The notes: generated by a model from the letters alone, not told the origin. A stretch of 12,303 bases of DNA from Gammaproteobacteria bacterium (GCA_015661095.1 JACVQI010000037.1:1-12303); one strand, 5' to 3'. Positions 1 through 5,723 are shown, numbered from the stretch's first letter. A program made the numbers and translations.

Positions 1-371
1 CGGAGAATGTATTCCTGGCCGCGGATAGTTTGCTGGTTCCCCTGATCCCGACTTATCTGTCCATCCGGGCCTATAAACAGTTGCAGGCTTATCAGCAAGA
101 CCAGAACGATTATCGACCTCTGCTGATGCCGTTCTTTTCCATGGTGGATAAACGCCGGCGGCTGCATTGCGATCTGGTAGAAGGGTTTTATCAGGAGCAT
201 CCTGAAGTCATGAAGATTTTCATTTCCTATTCCAGCATCGTGGAGCAGATGGGACACTACCGGGCCCCGGTCCAGGCCTTCGCGGCCAGCGCGCCGGCGG
301 CGAAGGCGTTTTTTTTACTCTGGCATGAAATTAAAAAACGACTGGATAAATCGGCGAAAAACCCGTCGTGA
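1..371 (+). CDS. ParA/Soj-family ATPase, C-terminal part (cut by left edge)
   Basis: The reading frame is open from base 3 and gives about 122 residues up to TGA at 369-371; the start lies outside the window. The visible part begins ENVFLAADSLLVPLIPTYLS and later has PFFSMVDKRRRLH. This is the usual pattern of the second half of ParA/MinD-like P-loop ATPases (strand with VPxxPTxLS, then FFSMVDxRxxLH). The Walker A lysine motif would lie upstream and cannot be seen. ParA-type proteins dimerise with ATP, bind DNA non-specifically and position chromosomes, plasmids or other cargo. No parB-like partner is visible; the next gene is a HU-type DNA-binding protein in the same direction after 178 bases. 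Assignment to the family is fairly safe, but the cargo is unknown, so no symbol is given. Confidence 0.82.
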   Translation, partial: ENVFLAADSLLVPLIPTYLSIRAYKQLQAYQQDQNDYRPLLMPFFSMVDKRRRLHCDLVEGFYQEHPEVMKIFISYSSIVEQMGHYRAPVQAFAASAPAAKAFFLLWHEIKKRLDKSAKNPS

Positions 372-395
372 TAAAACTAATTATCGGTATTTCGA

Positions 396-425
396 TTGCA
401 ATTTGTGTGGAAGACATAGCATAAT
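396..425 (+). promoter_or_regulatory. candidate sigma70-type promoter for the HU gene
   Basis: TTGCAA (396-401) and CATAAT (420-425) are separated by 18 bases. The -10 box matches the consensus at five of six positions and the -35 box at four. Transcription would start near 432 and leave a leader of about 118 bases before the HU start codon. Found by eye only; the region is AT-rich, so chance matches are possible. Confidence 0.4.
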
Positions 426-549
426 TGCTGCAAAGGGGAAGTTAGAATTTGTTATTATCTTGACTGCACCAAACAGGCGCACGAGATGGCGGGATTATTA
501 AATTTTTAACTGAATTTTCTAGAACAAATCCAATATCTAAGGAGTTACC

Positions 550-882
550 ATGGCAAAAAAACCTTCAGCAATCGGTACCAAACAAACAAAAGCACAGATA
601 ATTTCCGCTCTCGCCGAAGCGACCGGCTTGACCAAAAAAGAGGTTGGCGCGGTTGTGGATTCAATGGCTGGCCTGGCCCAGCGCCATCTTATGAAAGGTG
701 GTTCCGGTGAATTTACCGTGCCGGCGCTCGGCATAAAGCTGCGTCGTGTCATCAAGCCTGCCCGTCCGGCGCGTGAAGGCACCAACCCGTTTACCGGCCT
801 AAAGATGATGTTCAAAGCCAAGCCGGCTTCGTCCAGTGTCCGGGCGACCGCCTTAAAGGCATTAAAGGACGCTATATCCTGA
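550..882 (+). CDS. HU-family DNA-binding protein, long form
   Basis: The product has 110 residues, against about 90 for classical HU, because of an extra basic N-terminus of roughly 15 residues (MAKKPSAIGTKQ...). The HU fold follows: helices at about 14-45 (TKAQIISALAEATGLTKKEV), the GEFTVPALG strand, then the DNA-binding arm with REGTNPFTG, which corresponds to the RNPxTG tip of HU/IHF. It ends with a KAKPASSSVRATALKALKDA strand-helix. Such proteins bend and compact DNA as dimers in the nucleoid. The start is well supported by AAGGAG at 539-544, five bases before ATG. It follows the ParA-family gene but has its own likely promoter at 396-425, and it converges on hisH with a 30-base gap. It resembles the longer HU-related group rather than HupA/HupB, so no symbol is assigned. 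Confidence 0.88.
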   Translation: MAKKPSAIGTKQTKAQIISALAEATGLTKKEVGAVVDSMAGLAQRHLMKGGSGEFTVPALGIKLRRVIKPARPAREGTNPFTGLKMMFKAKPASSSVRATALKALKDAIS

Positions 883-912
883 TTACAGGAAGAATCCTCG
901 CGGGCCGTTTCT

Positions 913-1551
913 TCAGAGCCAGGTCAGAAAATTCTGCAAGAGCCTGAGACCGGCCCGCTGGCTTTTCTCCGGGTGGAACTGGACCGCGAACAGATTGTCG
1001 CGGGCGATGGCGGATGTGAAGGTAACGACATAATCCGTGGTCGCGGCTATATCCTGGCTGTTGTCCGGTTGTACATAATAGCTATGGACAAAATAAAAGC
1101 GCTCACCGGACGCTATGCCGTGCCAGAGAGAGTGTGGTTTTTCCTGCATAACACGGTTCCAGCCCATATGTGGAATCTTGTAGAGGTTCCCGGTTCCATC
1201 TCTGGTATTGTCCGGAAAACGCCAGACATTCCCCGCGACGATCCCAAGTCCATCGATACCGCCATCCTCTTCACTCCTGTCCATCAGGGTCTGTAAGCCC
1301 ATACAGATTCCCAGAAAAGGTTTGTTCTGGAGACATTCCATCAGTACTTGATCCAGGCCTTTCCCCTTAATATTGTCCATGCATTGTTGTATCGCCCCCT
1401 GCCCGGGTATGACCACGCGATCGGCCAGGCGGATCTGTTCCGGATCGGCGCTGATGATGATGTTGTGTTTAGCGGTGGCAACATGCAGCAGCGCTTTGCT
1501 GACGGATCGCAGATTGCTTGATCCGTAATCGACAACGACAACGGTATTCAT
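913..1551 (-). CDS. hisH: imidazole glycerol phosphate synthase, glutaminase subunit HisH
   Basis: This 212-residue class I glutamine amidotransferase releases ammonia from glutamine and channels it to HisF, which makes imidazole glycerol phosphate and AICAR in histidine synthesis. Visible motifs are VVDYGSSNLRSV at the N-terminus, IPGQGA (about 48-53), the nucleophile loop GICMGLQ with Cys83, HMGWNRV (about 128-134), FVHSYYV, and QFHPEKS with His193 and Glu195 completing the triad. The ATG at 1551 is chosen because it gives the normal family length. The open frame runs on upstream to 2112, but that extra part overlaps hisB in another frame and has no HisH similarity. It lies 31 bases downstream of hisB, so it is probably co-transcribed. 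No clear Shine-Dalgarno is seen. No hisA or hisF follows; the next gene is the convergent HU gene. Confidence 0.95.
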   Translation of the reverse strand: MNTVVVVDYGSSNLRSVSKALLHVATAKHNIIISADPEQIRLADRVVIPGQGAIQQCMDNIKGKGLDQVLMECLQNKPFLGICMGLQTLMDRSEEDGGIDGLGIVAGNVWRFPDNTRDGTGNLYKIPHMGWNRVMQEKPHSLWHGIASGERFYFVHSYYVQPDNSQDIAATTDYVVTFTSAIARDNLFAVQFHPEKSQRAGLRLLQNFLTWL

Positions 1552-1582
1552 GCAGTGTTTCTGTCTGTGTATGGATCCGTTG

Positions 1583-2185
1583 CTAGGCCGACAAGGTGCC
1601 CTTGGTGGAAGGTATCTTGCCCTGCATGCCGGGATCGCGTTCCACGGCCATGCGTAACGCCCGGCCAAAGGCCTTGAAGATAGTCTCGGCGATATGGTGG
1701 GTGTTGCGGCCACGGATATTATCGATGTGCAACGTGACCAGGGCATGGTTAATGAATCCCTGGAAAAATTCCGCCAGCAGGTCAACGTCGAATTCGCCAA
1801 TCCTGGCCCGGGGAAACTGTACCTGATATTCCAGGCCCGGACGGCCGGAGCAATCCAGCACGACGCGTGACAGTGCCTCATCCAGGGGAACGTAGGCGTG
1901 GCCATAACGGCGGATCCCGGCTTTTTCGCCGAGCGCCTGCCGTAAAGCCTGGCCGAGCGTGATACCCACATCCTCGACAGTGTGGTGGGCATCGACGGCC
2001 AGGTCGCCTTGTGCCCGGATACGCAGATCAAACAGGCCATGCCGGGCAACCTGCTCCAGCATGTGCTCGAAGAACGGGATGCCGATTTCGAGATCGGCAC
2101 TGCCACTACCATCGAGATTCAAATCGATGCTGATCCTGGTCTCCTTGGTTTCCCGCTGCAGGGAGGCTGTTCGTTGCTTGCTCAT
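1583..2185 (-). CDS. hisB: imidazoleglycerol-phosphate dehydratase (monofunctional HisB)
   Basis: The 200-residue enzyme dehydrates imidazole glycerol phosphate to imidazole acetol phosphate using two manganese ions. The duplicated metal-binding motifs are clear: DAHHTVEDVG (His67, His68, Glu71, Asp72) and NTHHIAETIFKAF (His163, His164, Glu167), with FFEHML (His41) in the first half. Length matches the dehydratase-only form; there is no histidinol-phosphatase domain as in E. coli HisB. ATG at 2185 is chosen; a TTG two codons upstream (2191) is possible but less likely. No good Shine-Dalgarno is visible at either. It is the first gene of a short hisB-hisH unit on the minus strand and is divergent from hemF. 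No poly-histidine leader peptide was found upstream, so his-type attenuation is not supported. Confidence 0.96.
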   Translation of the reverse strand: MSKQRTASLQRETKETRISIDLNLDGSGSADLEIGIPFFEHMLEQVARHGLFDLRIRAQGDLAVDAHHTVEDVGITLGQALRQALGEKAGIRRYGHAYVPLDEALSRVVLDCSGRPGLEYQVQFPRARIGEFDVDLLAEFFQGFINHALVTLHIDNIRGRNTHHIAETIFKAFGRALRMAVERDPGMQGKIPSTKGTLSA

Positions 2186-2330
2186 TATCAAACCGTTTAC
2201 GCCGTTAATATCACTAGGTTACGGAAAACCCGCAGTTTAGTGGATGTTCGAATACAAATACACCCCTGTTATTGCCTAAATCTGTTGAATATAGGTTAAT
2301 ACGCATATAGAAACGGGAACCAAATCCATT
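2186..2330. promoter_or_regulatory. divergent hisB/hemF control region
   Basis: These 145 bases separate divergent hisB and hemF and must hold promoters for both unless distant ones are used. For hemF, weak candidates are TTGCCT (2272-2277) with GTTAAT (2295-2300) at 17-base spacing, or TTGAAT (2285-2290) with TAGAAA (2308-2313). Each box matches only four of six consensus positions. Nothing convincing was found for hisB. A broken inverted repeat (CACTA at 2212-2216, TAGTG at 2238-2242, with GGTT and AACC inside) could be an operator, but may be chance. Confidence 0.35.
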
Positions 2331-3275
2331 ATGGATAGCATGCAGGTACGGGGTAAAACTTTGGCGCAGATTGAGATCGAGGCAGTTCGGGATTATTTAC
2401 TGGCGTTACAAGACCGGATTTGCGACGCCATCGAAGACCTCGACCATTCAGTAAAATTTATCGAGGATAACTGGCAGCGACCGTCTGGAGGGGGTGGCCG
2501 ATCCAGGATCCTGCAACAGGGCCGTGTCTTTGAACAGGCCGGGATAAATTATTCCCATGTCCATGGCGATCATTTACCGGGCTCGGCTACGGCCCAGCGG
2601 CCGGAGCTGGCCGGGCGTGGGTTTGAGGCGATGGGCGTTTCCCTGGTCATCCATCCATCGAATCCCTATGTGCCGACCTCGCATATGAACGTGCGCTTTT
2701 TTATCGCCGGGCAGGATACCAGTGAACCGGTTTGGTGGTTCGGAGGCGGGTTTGATCTCACGCCGTATTACGGATTTGAGGAAGATGCAATCCATTGGCA
2801 CCGCACCGCTCGGTCCGCCTGTCAGGATTATGGCGACGAGGTTTATCCCCGTTTCAAGCAGTGGTGTGACGATTATTTTTATATCCGTCACCGTCAGGAA
2901 GCGAGAGGGATCGGCGGATTATTTTTTGATGATTTACGGGAGTGGGGTTTCGAACGCTGCTTCCAGTTCATGCAGAGCATCGGCGAGCATTACCTGCCGG
3001 CCTATATCCCCATCGTTACCCGGCGTAAGGATCTGCCTTATACGGATCGCGAGCGTCAGTTTCAACTTTACCGGCGCGGCCGTTATGTGGAATTTAACCT
3101 GGTTTATGACCGCGGCACCCTGTTTGGTTTGCAGTCCGGCGGTCGTACCGAATCCATCCTGATGTCCCTGCCGCCGCTGGTCCGCTGGCAGTACGATTGG
3201 CAGCCTGAGTCAGGCAGTGCGGAAGCAAAGTTGTACGAGAAATTCCTGCAACCTCGGGACTGGCTATCGGTCTGA
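2331..3275 (+). CDS. hemF: oxygen-dependent coproporphyrinogen III oxidase
   Basis: The 314-residue product converts coproporphyrinogen III to protoporphyrinogen IX by two oxygen-dependent decarboxylations, late in haem synthesis in the cytoplasm. It follows E. coli HemF (299 residues, from memory) almost throughout: GGGGRSRIL (about 53-61), VFEQAGINYSHVHG (66-79), NPYVPTSHMNVRFF (111-124), WWFGGGFDLTPYYGFEEDA (135-153), HRQEARGIGGLFFDDL (187-202) and FNLVYDRGTLFGLQSGGR (255-272). The N-terminus is slightly longer than E. coli. ATG at 2331 is used, but the in-frame ATG at 2340 is equally possible because neither has a clear Shine-Dalgarno (GGGA lies about 13 bases before 2331). It is divergent from hisB and convergent with dtd. 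The 56 bases after it contain no convincing terminator hairpin. Presence of HemF implies growth with oxygen. Confidence 0.97.
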   Translation: MDSMQVRGKTLAQIEIEAVRDYLLALQDRICDAIEDLDHSVKFIEDNWQRPSGGGGRSRILQQGRVFEQAGINYSHVHGDHLPGSATAQRPELAGRGFEAMGVSLVIHPSNPYVPTSHMNVRFFIAGQDTSEPVWWFGGGFDLTPYYGFEEDAIHWHRTARSACQDYGDEVYPRFKQWCDDYFYIRHRQEARGIGGLFFDDLREWGFERCFQFMQSIGEHYLPAYIPIVTRRKDLPYTDRERQFQLYRRGRYVEFNLVYDRGTLFGLQSGGRTESILMSLPPLVRWQYDWQPESGSAEAKLYEKFLQPRDWLSV

Positions 3276-3331
3276 TTATTCCCGCTGTCTGAACAGATTA
3301 ATTGGAACAGGGTACAGAGTGGATCTGAAAC

Positions 3332-3769
3332 TTAGGTCTGCAGCCAGAATGTCACGGGACCATCGTTGATCAGGTGTACTTGCATATCCGCCCCGAACCT
3401 CCCTGCCGCTACAATTGCATGCGCTGCCCTGGCCTGTTCCAGTAAGTGATGAAATAACGCTTGGCCCAACTCTGGCGAAGCAGCAGAACTGAAACTGGGG
3501 CGCCTGCCCTTGTCGGTATCCGCCGGCAGGGTGAATTGCGGAACCAGGAGCAGGCCGCCCTGGATATCGGTCAGGCTAAGGTTCATCCTGCCGGCCGCAT
3601 CGGGAAATACCCGGTAACCCAGCAGCCGTTCCAGCAAACGGTTGGCCTGGGCTTGAGTATCAGCCTTTTCCACGCCTATCAATACCAGCAGGCCGGTATC
3701 GATGGTTGCGATGATCTGTGCATCAACTTCAACACTGGCCTGGCTTACTCTCTGTAAAAGGCCGATCAC
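3332..3769 (-). CDS. dtd: D-aminoacyl-tRNA deacylase
   Basis: The 145-residue protein removes D-amino acids (and glycine from tRNA-Ala) wrongly attached to tRNA, as a dimer acting by chiral exclusion. It matches the E. coli family member in length and numbering. The Gly-cisPro motif is NDGPVTFWL with Gly137-Pro138, and the second active-site motif is PQFTLPADTDKGRRPSF with Thr80. The usual SQxT motif reads PQFT here, Pro77 replacing Ser. The start is GTG at 3769: it puts the first residues (MIGLLQRVSQASV) exactly where the family begins, and there is no alternative ATG. No clear Shine-Dalgarno precedes it, which fits translational coupling to the small membrane-protein gene ending 7 bases upstream. 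Confidence 0.95.
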   Translation of the reverse strand: MIGLLQRVSQASVEVDAQIIATIDTGLLVLIGVEKADTQAQANRLLERLLGYRVFPDAAGRMNLSLTDIQGGLLLVPQFTLPADTDKGRRPSFSSAASPELGQALFHHLLEQARAAHAIVAAGRFGADMQVHLINDGPVTFWLQT

Positions 3770-3776
3770 CAGTGTT

Positions 3777-3929
3777 TCAGATTATTTTCATGTAATCCAG
3801 AATGTTGACCGAGAACAAGGCCGCTGCGGCCAGCATGACCATCCAATCCATGTTGCGGCGCATCAGCCAGCCGGTGAAGTGTAATATCAGGATAATGATT
3901 GAAAATAGATAGACGATATAAAAGACCAT
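3777..3929 (-). CDS. small two-helix membrane protein, 50 residues, unknown function
   Basis: A short open frame starts at ATG (3927-3929) and ends at TGA (3777-3779). Its start has a good ribosome site: AGAGGA about ten bases upstream, directly after an in-frame TAA. The protein begins MVFYIVYLFSIIILILHFTG and has two hydrophobic stretches, about residues 2-22 and 29-46 (WMVMLAAAALFSVNIL). A short basic/polar turn MRRNMD separates them. By the positive-inside rule the turn would be cytoplasmic, with both termini outside. It ends 7 bases before the dtd GTG, so the two are probably one transcript and may be translationally coupled. I do not recognise the family. Evidence that it is real: composition, Shine-Dalgarno, tight fit to dtd, and an otherwise empty gap. 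No signal peptidase site is evident. Confidence 0.68.
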   Translation of the reverse strand: MVFYIVYLFSIIILILHFTGWLMRRNMDWMVMLAAAALFSVNILDYMKII

Positions 3930-3971
3930 CTTTATGGGTTCCTCTTAGTACGAAAAAATCGGTTATCGGAG

Positions 3972-4000
3972 TTTATACTCTCTAGTTTCATACTGGCTAA
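3972..4000 (-). promoter_or_regulatory. candidate promoter for the small membrane protein and dtd
   Basis: Read on the minus strand, TTAGCC (plus 3995-4000) is followed after 17 bases by TATAAA (plus 3972-3977). The -10 box is good (five of six) and the -35 box weak (three of six). Transcription would start near 3965, about 36 bases before the ATG at 3929. The surrounding 3930-4097 gap holds nothing else I can support. Confidence 0.33.
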
Positions 4001-4097
4001 GCAAGTTTCATGACAATAATTGTAGTTGATATTGTTGTTACCGTCGTTTCAAGAAGTTATCAAAAATCTATGAGACATCAGGGGTTGATTCTCTGCC

Positions 4098-4754
4098 TCA
4101 GGTGATGGTTTTGACCGATTGTCCGTCGCTGATTAACAACACATCAGCCGGGCGCCTGGCGAACAAGCCATTGGTTACCACGCCGGTAATCTGGTTAATC
4201 TCCGCTTCCAGTTCGGCCGGCTGGTGGATCGACAGATGATGAATGTCCAGGATGATATTGCCGTTATCAGTTGTAACTCCTTGTCGCAGCAGGGGTTGTC
4301 CGCCCAGACTCACCAGTTTGCGTGCCACATAGCTTTGCGCCATGGGAATGACCTCGACGGGCAGGGGAAATTGCCCCAGGACATTAACCAGCTTTGAGTC
4401 ATCGATAATGCAGACGAATTTCGCACTGGCTGCCGCGATGATCTTCTCCCTGGTCAGGGCCCCGCCGCCACCCTTGATTAAATGCAGATATTTAGTGGCT
4501 TCATCGGCGCCGTCAATATAAACCTGTAATTCGTTGACACTGTTCAGGCTGATAGTCGGGATGTGAAATTTCTTGAGTAATGCCGCGGTGGCTTCGGAAC
4601 TGGCGACGGCGGCTTCAATCCTGTGTTTGATCTGCGCCAGTTGTTCAATGAAGTAATTAACCGTGCTGCCGGTGCCTACGCCGATAATCATATCATCCTT
4701 GATATAGGCCAGGGCCGCTGCGGCAACCTGTTGTTTTTTGGTATTTTGATCCAT
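4098..4754 (-). CDS. rpiA: ribose-5-phosphate isomerase A
   Basis: The 218-residue enzyme interconverts ribose 5-phosphate and ribulose 5-phosphate in the pentose phosphate pathway. It matches E. coli RpiA (219 residues, from memory) end to end: GVGTGST (25-31) binds phosphate, DGADE (81-85) carries Asp81 and Asp84, and KGGGGALTREK (94-104) holds Lys94 and the catalytic base Glu103. FPLPVEVIPMA (129-139) and QGVTTDNGN (158-166) follow. The ATG at 4754 (MDQNTKKQQ) is chosen because it gives the family length. The frame stays open to an ATG at 4901, but those 49 extra codons have no RpiA similarity and run through the 3' half of the 6S RNA gene. The ribosome site is weak. It lies 96 bases downstream of ssrS on the same strand; in E. 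coli fau and serA stand between them. Confidence 0.97.
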   Translation of the reverse strand: MDQNTKKQQVAAAALAYIKDDMIIGVGTGSTVNYFIEQLAQIKHRIEAAVASSEATAALLKKFHIPTISLNSVNELQVYIDGADEATKYLHLIKGGGGALTREKIIAAASAKFVCIIDDSKLVNVLGQFPLPVEVIPMAQSYVARKLVSLGGQPLLRQGVTTDNGNIILDIHHLSIHQPAELEAEINQITGVVTNGLFARRPADVLLISDGQSVKTIT

Positions 4755-4836
4755 CGTTGAGTTTGTTGGCCAGGGAGTCAGGTAGATGAATCTCCAGCGG
4801 TTATAAAGAAAATCATCGCTTGATTCTTCAGTAACC

Positions 4837-4860
4837 GGTTTGATATTGACGGTATCAACC
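4837..4860 (-). other. hairpin at the 3' end of 6S RNA, competing with its closing stem
   Basis: On the minus strand GGTTGATA (plus 4853-4860) can pair with TATCAAACC (plus 4837-4845) with one bulged A and a seven-base loop. The 5' arm includes most of the GATACC that closes the 6S RNA terminal stem, so the two structures exclude each other. There is no following U-run, so it is not a standard terminator. It may act in 3' processing or simply be a chance fold. Confidence 0.35.
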
Positions 4861-5033
4861 GTGGTGCCGTTACAGACTTGTAACTTGAACCAATGGTTCA
4901 AGTGGGAACAGCAGGCAACATCTCAGGCTTCCCATCGAGTGGGCTTGCACAACAACATTGCGGTTTAGTTCCCGGCAAAAAAAGATAGGCTCAAGTTTAT
5001 GCCAGTCTGAACACGAACACCACAGAAGATACC
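4851..5033 (-). ncRNA. ssrS: 6S RNA
   Basis: 6S RNA mimics an open promoter and sequesters sigma70 RNA polymerase in stationary phase. The minus strand can be folded by hand as the family requires. Terminal GGTATC (plus 5028-5033) pairs with GATACC (4851-4856), GTGGTG (5018-5023) with CACCAC (4861-4866), CAGACT (5004-5009) with AGTCTG (4873-4878), and AACTTGAGCC (4988-4997) with GGTTCAAGTT (4882-4891). The last stem borders the central bubble, and TTGAGCCTATCTTT resembles E. coli CTGAGCCGATATTT. The 3' side TTGAACCATTGGTTCAAG is self-complementary (4884-4902), like the known release hairpin. Length is 183 bases, close to E. coli. It lies directly after zapA, as in E. coli. Ends are inferred from pairing. 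A weak promoter (TTAATA 5068-5073, TATCTG 5044-5049 on the minus strand, spacing 18) could start it near 5037. Confidence 0.9.
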
Positions 5034-5041
5034 GAACCTTA

Positions 5042-5068
5042 ATCAGATATCTCTGGTATCTATCTGAT
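5042..5068. repeat. 8-base inverted repeat between zapA and 6S RNA
   Basis: ATCAGATA (5042-5049) and TATCTGAT (5061-5068) are perfect inverted arms around an 11-base centre. The repeat starts just past the zapA stop codon (5070-5072) and ends nine bases before the inferred 6S 5' end, overlapping the weak candidate ssrS promoter boxes. It could be an operator, an RNA hairpin guiding processing of a zapA-ssrS transcript, or chance. Confidence 0.6.
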
Positions 5069-5069
5069 A

Positions 5070-5396
5070 TTAATCCGTAAGGTAATGCTCCAGGCTGTCA
5101 TTCTTGCCCAGCGCACTACTGATTTTACTTTGCATGCGTTTGATCGCTGCATCTACTCTATGAGTATAACCGCTATTTTCCTGCTTGTAAGCAAGGTATT
5201 CACTGGTAATATTCAGCGCCGTCATGACGGCGATACGTTCCGCGCCAATAACCTTACCGCTATTCTTCAGCTCATGCAATTTATTGTTCAGATACTTCGC
5301 TGCGTTATATAATTGCTCGCGTTCGTCGTCATTACAGGAAATCAGATAATCCTTGTCCAGTATGGTGATACTGGTGGGTCTGGACTCCTGGCTCAT
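5070..5396 (-). CDS. zapA: cell division protein ZapA
   Basis: The 108-residue cytoplasmic protein bundles and stabilises FtsZ filaments at midcell. The N-terminal globular part carries SITILDKDYLISC (about 9-21) and REQLYNAAKYLNNKLHELK (26-44). GKVIGAERIAVMTALNIT (47-64) follows, the most conserved stretch of the family, then a helical C-terminal tail suited to coiled-coil tetramer formation. ATG at 5396 overlaps the TGA of the upstream ZapB-like gene (ATGA), so the two are translationally coupled. A weak GGAAA lies upstream. ssrS follows about 36 bases after the stop, the same zapA-ssrS order as in E. coli, where 6S RNA can also be cut from longer transcripts. The upstream promoter at 5677-5705 probably serves the whole unit. 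Confidence 0.94.
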   Translation of the reverse strand: MSQESRPTSITILDKDYLISCNDDEREQLYNAAKYLNNKLHELKNSGKVIGAERIAVMTALNITSEYLAYKQENSGYTHRVDAAIKRMQSKISSALGKNDSLEHYLTD

Positions 5397-5617
5397 GTAC
5401 GGGTTTCCATGGCGCGCAGTCGTGAAATCATGGATTCGATTCTAGTTCTGGCTTGTTCAGTTTTTTCAATCAGGGCGGCCCGTTCGTTAACGAGGTTGCC
5501 CTGTTGGTTCCTGAGGGCTGAATTTTCATGTTGTAACTGATCGACGGTGCGTATCAATTCATCAACCCGGGCCTCCAGTTTGACCAAATCCATATTTTCA
5601 GTTTTGTCTGCAGTCAT
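5393..5617 (-). CDS. small ZapB-like coiled-coil protein (TIGR02449 type)
   Basis: This 74-residue, very polar, fully helical protein has leucines and valines in heptad spacing through most of its length (LVKLEARVDELIRTVDQL, then ALRNQQGNLVNERAALIE), so it should form a parallel or antiparallel coiled coil. It has no membrane segment or signal peptide. Small coiled-coil genes of this kind, described as TIGR02449 and likened to ZapB, regularly sit just before zapA in gammaproteobacteria, and here it overlaps zapA by four bases. A role as a ZapA/FtsZ-ring partner is inferred from position and shape, not shown by the sequence. The start is ATG at 5617; the ATG at 5593 (MDLVKLE) is also possible, and neither has a good Shine-Dalgarno. 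Confidence 0.82.
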   Translation of the reverse strand: MTADKTENMDLVKLEARVDELIRTVDQLQHENSALRNQQGNLVNERAALIEKTEQARTRIESMISRLRAMETRT

Positions 5618-5676
5618 ATCAATCGTCGTTCAGCAGTGTTATGCAATGTATAAAAGCTTTAGTATCATTAACTATC

Positions 5677-5705
5677 AATATAGAGCGGAGTCGCACAGCG
5701 GTCAA
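5677..5705 (-). promoter_or_regulatory. strong sigma70-type promoter for the ZapB-like/zapA/ssrS unit
   Basis: On the minus strand TTGACC (plus 5700-5705) is followed after exactly 17 bases by TATATT (plus 5677-5682). Each box matches the consensus at five of six positions. Transcription would start near 5670, about 53 bases before the ATG at 5617. This is the best promoter match in the window. Confidence 0.65.
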
Positions 5706-5723
5706 CCATTCAGAGTACACATT

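Noticed and set aside
460..501. TTGACT near 460 as the -35 box of a HU promoter
   Set aside because: The nearest -10-like TATTAA is 30 bases away, well beyond the usable spacing.
877..890. TCCTG-ATTA-CAGGA hairpin at the end of the HU gene as a terminator
   Set aside because: The stem is only five pairs and overlaps the stop codon, and no T-run follows.
1552..2112. A 187-codon upstream extension of hisH, which could suggest a fusion protein
   Set aside because: It is the out-of-frame shadow of hisB; the bases are explained by HisB in the other frame with intact motifs, and ATG 1551 fits HisH exactly.
2186..2330. His-operon attenuator with histidine-rich leader peptide before hisB
   Set aside because: No reading frame with clustered histidine codons and no terminator hairpin with U-run was found on the minus strand.
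3276..3331. Bidirectional terminator between hemF and dtd
   Set aside because: Expected for convergent genes, but only very short stems (CTGT/ACAG) and no T or A tracts are visible.
4755..4901. A 49-codon N-terminal extension of rpiA starting at ATG 4901
   Set aside because: It has no RpiA similarity, makes the protein far longer than the family, and runs through the 3' half of the 6S RNA gene; ATG 4754 gives normal length.
4851..5033. 6S RNA on the plus strand, because plus 4884-4935 resembles the E. coli 3' end
   Set aside because: The resemblance comes from the self-complementary TTGAACC stretch. On the plus strand no upstream partner for ACATCTCAG exists, while the minus strand gives all stems, the right length and the zapA-ssrS order.
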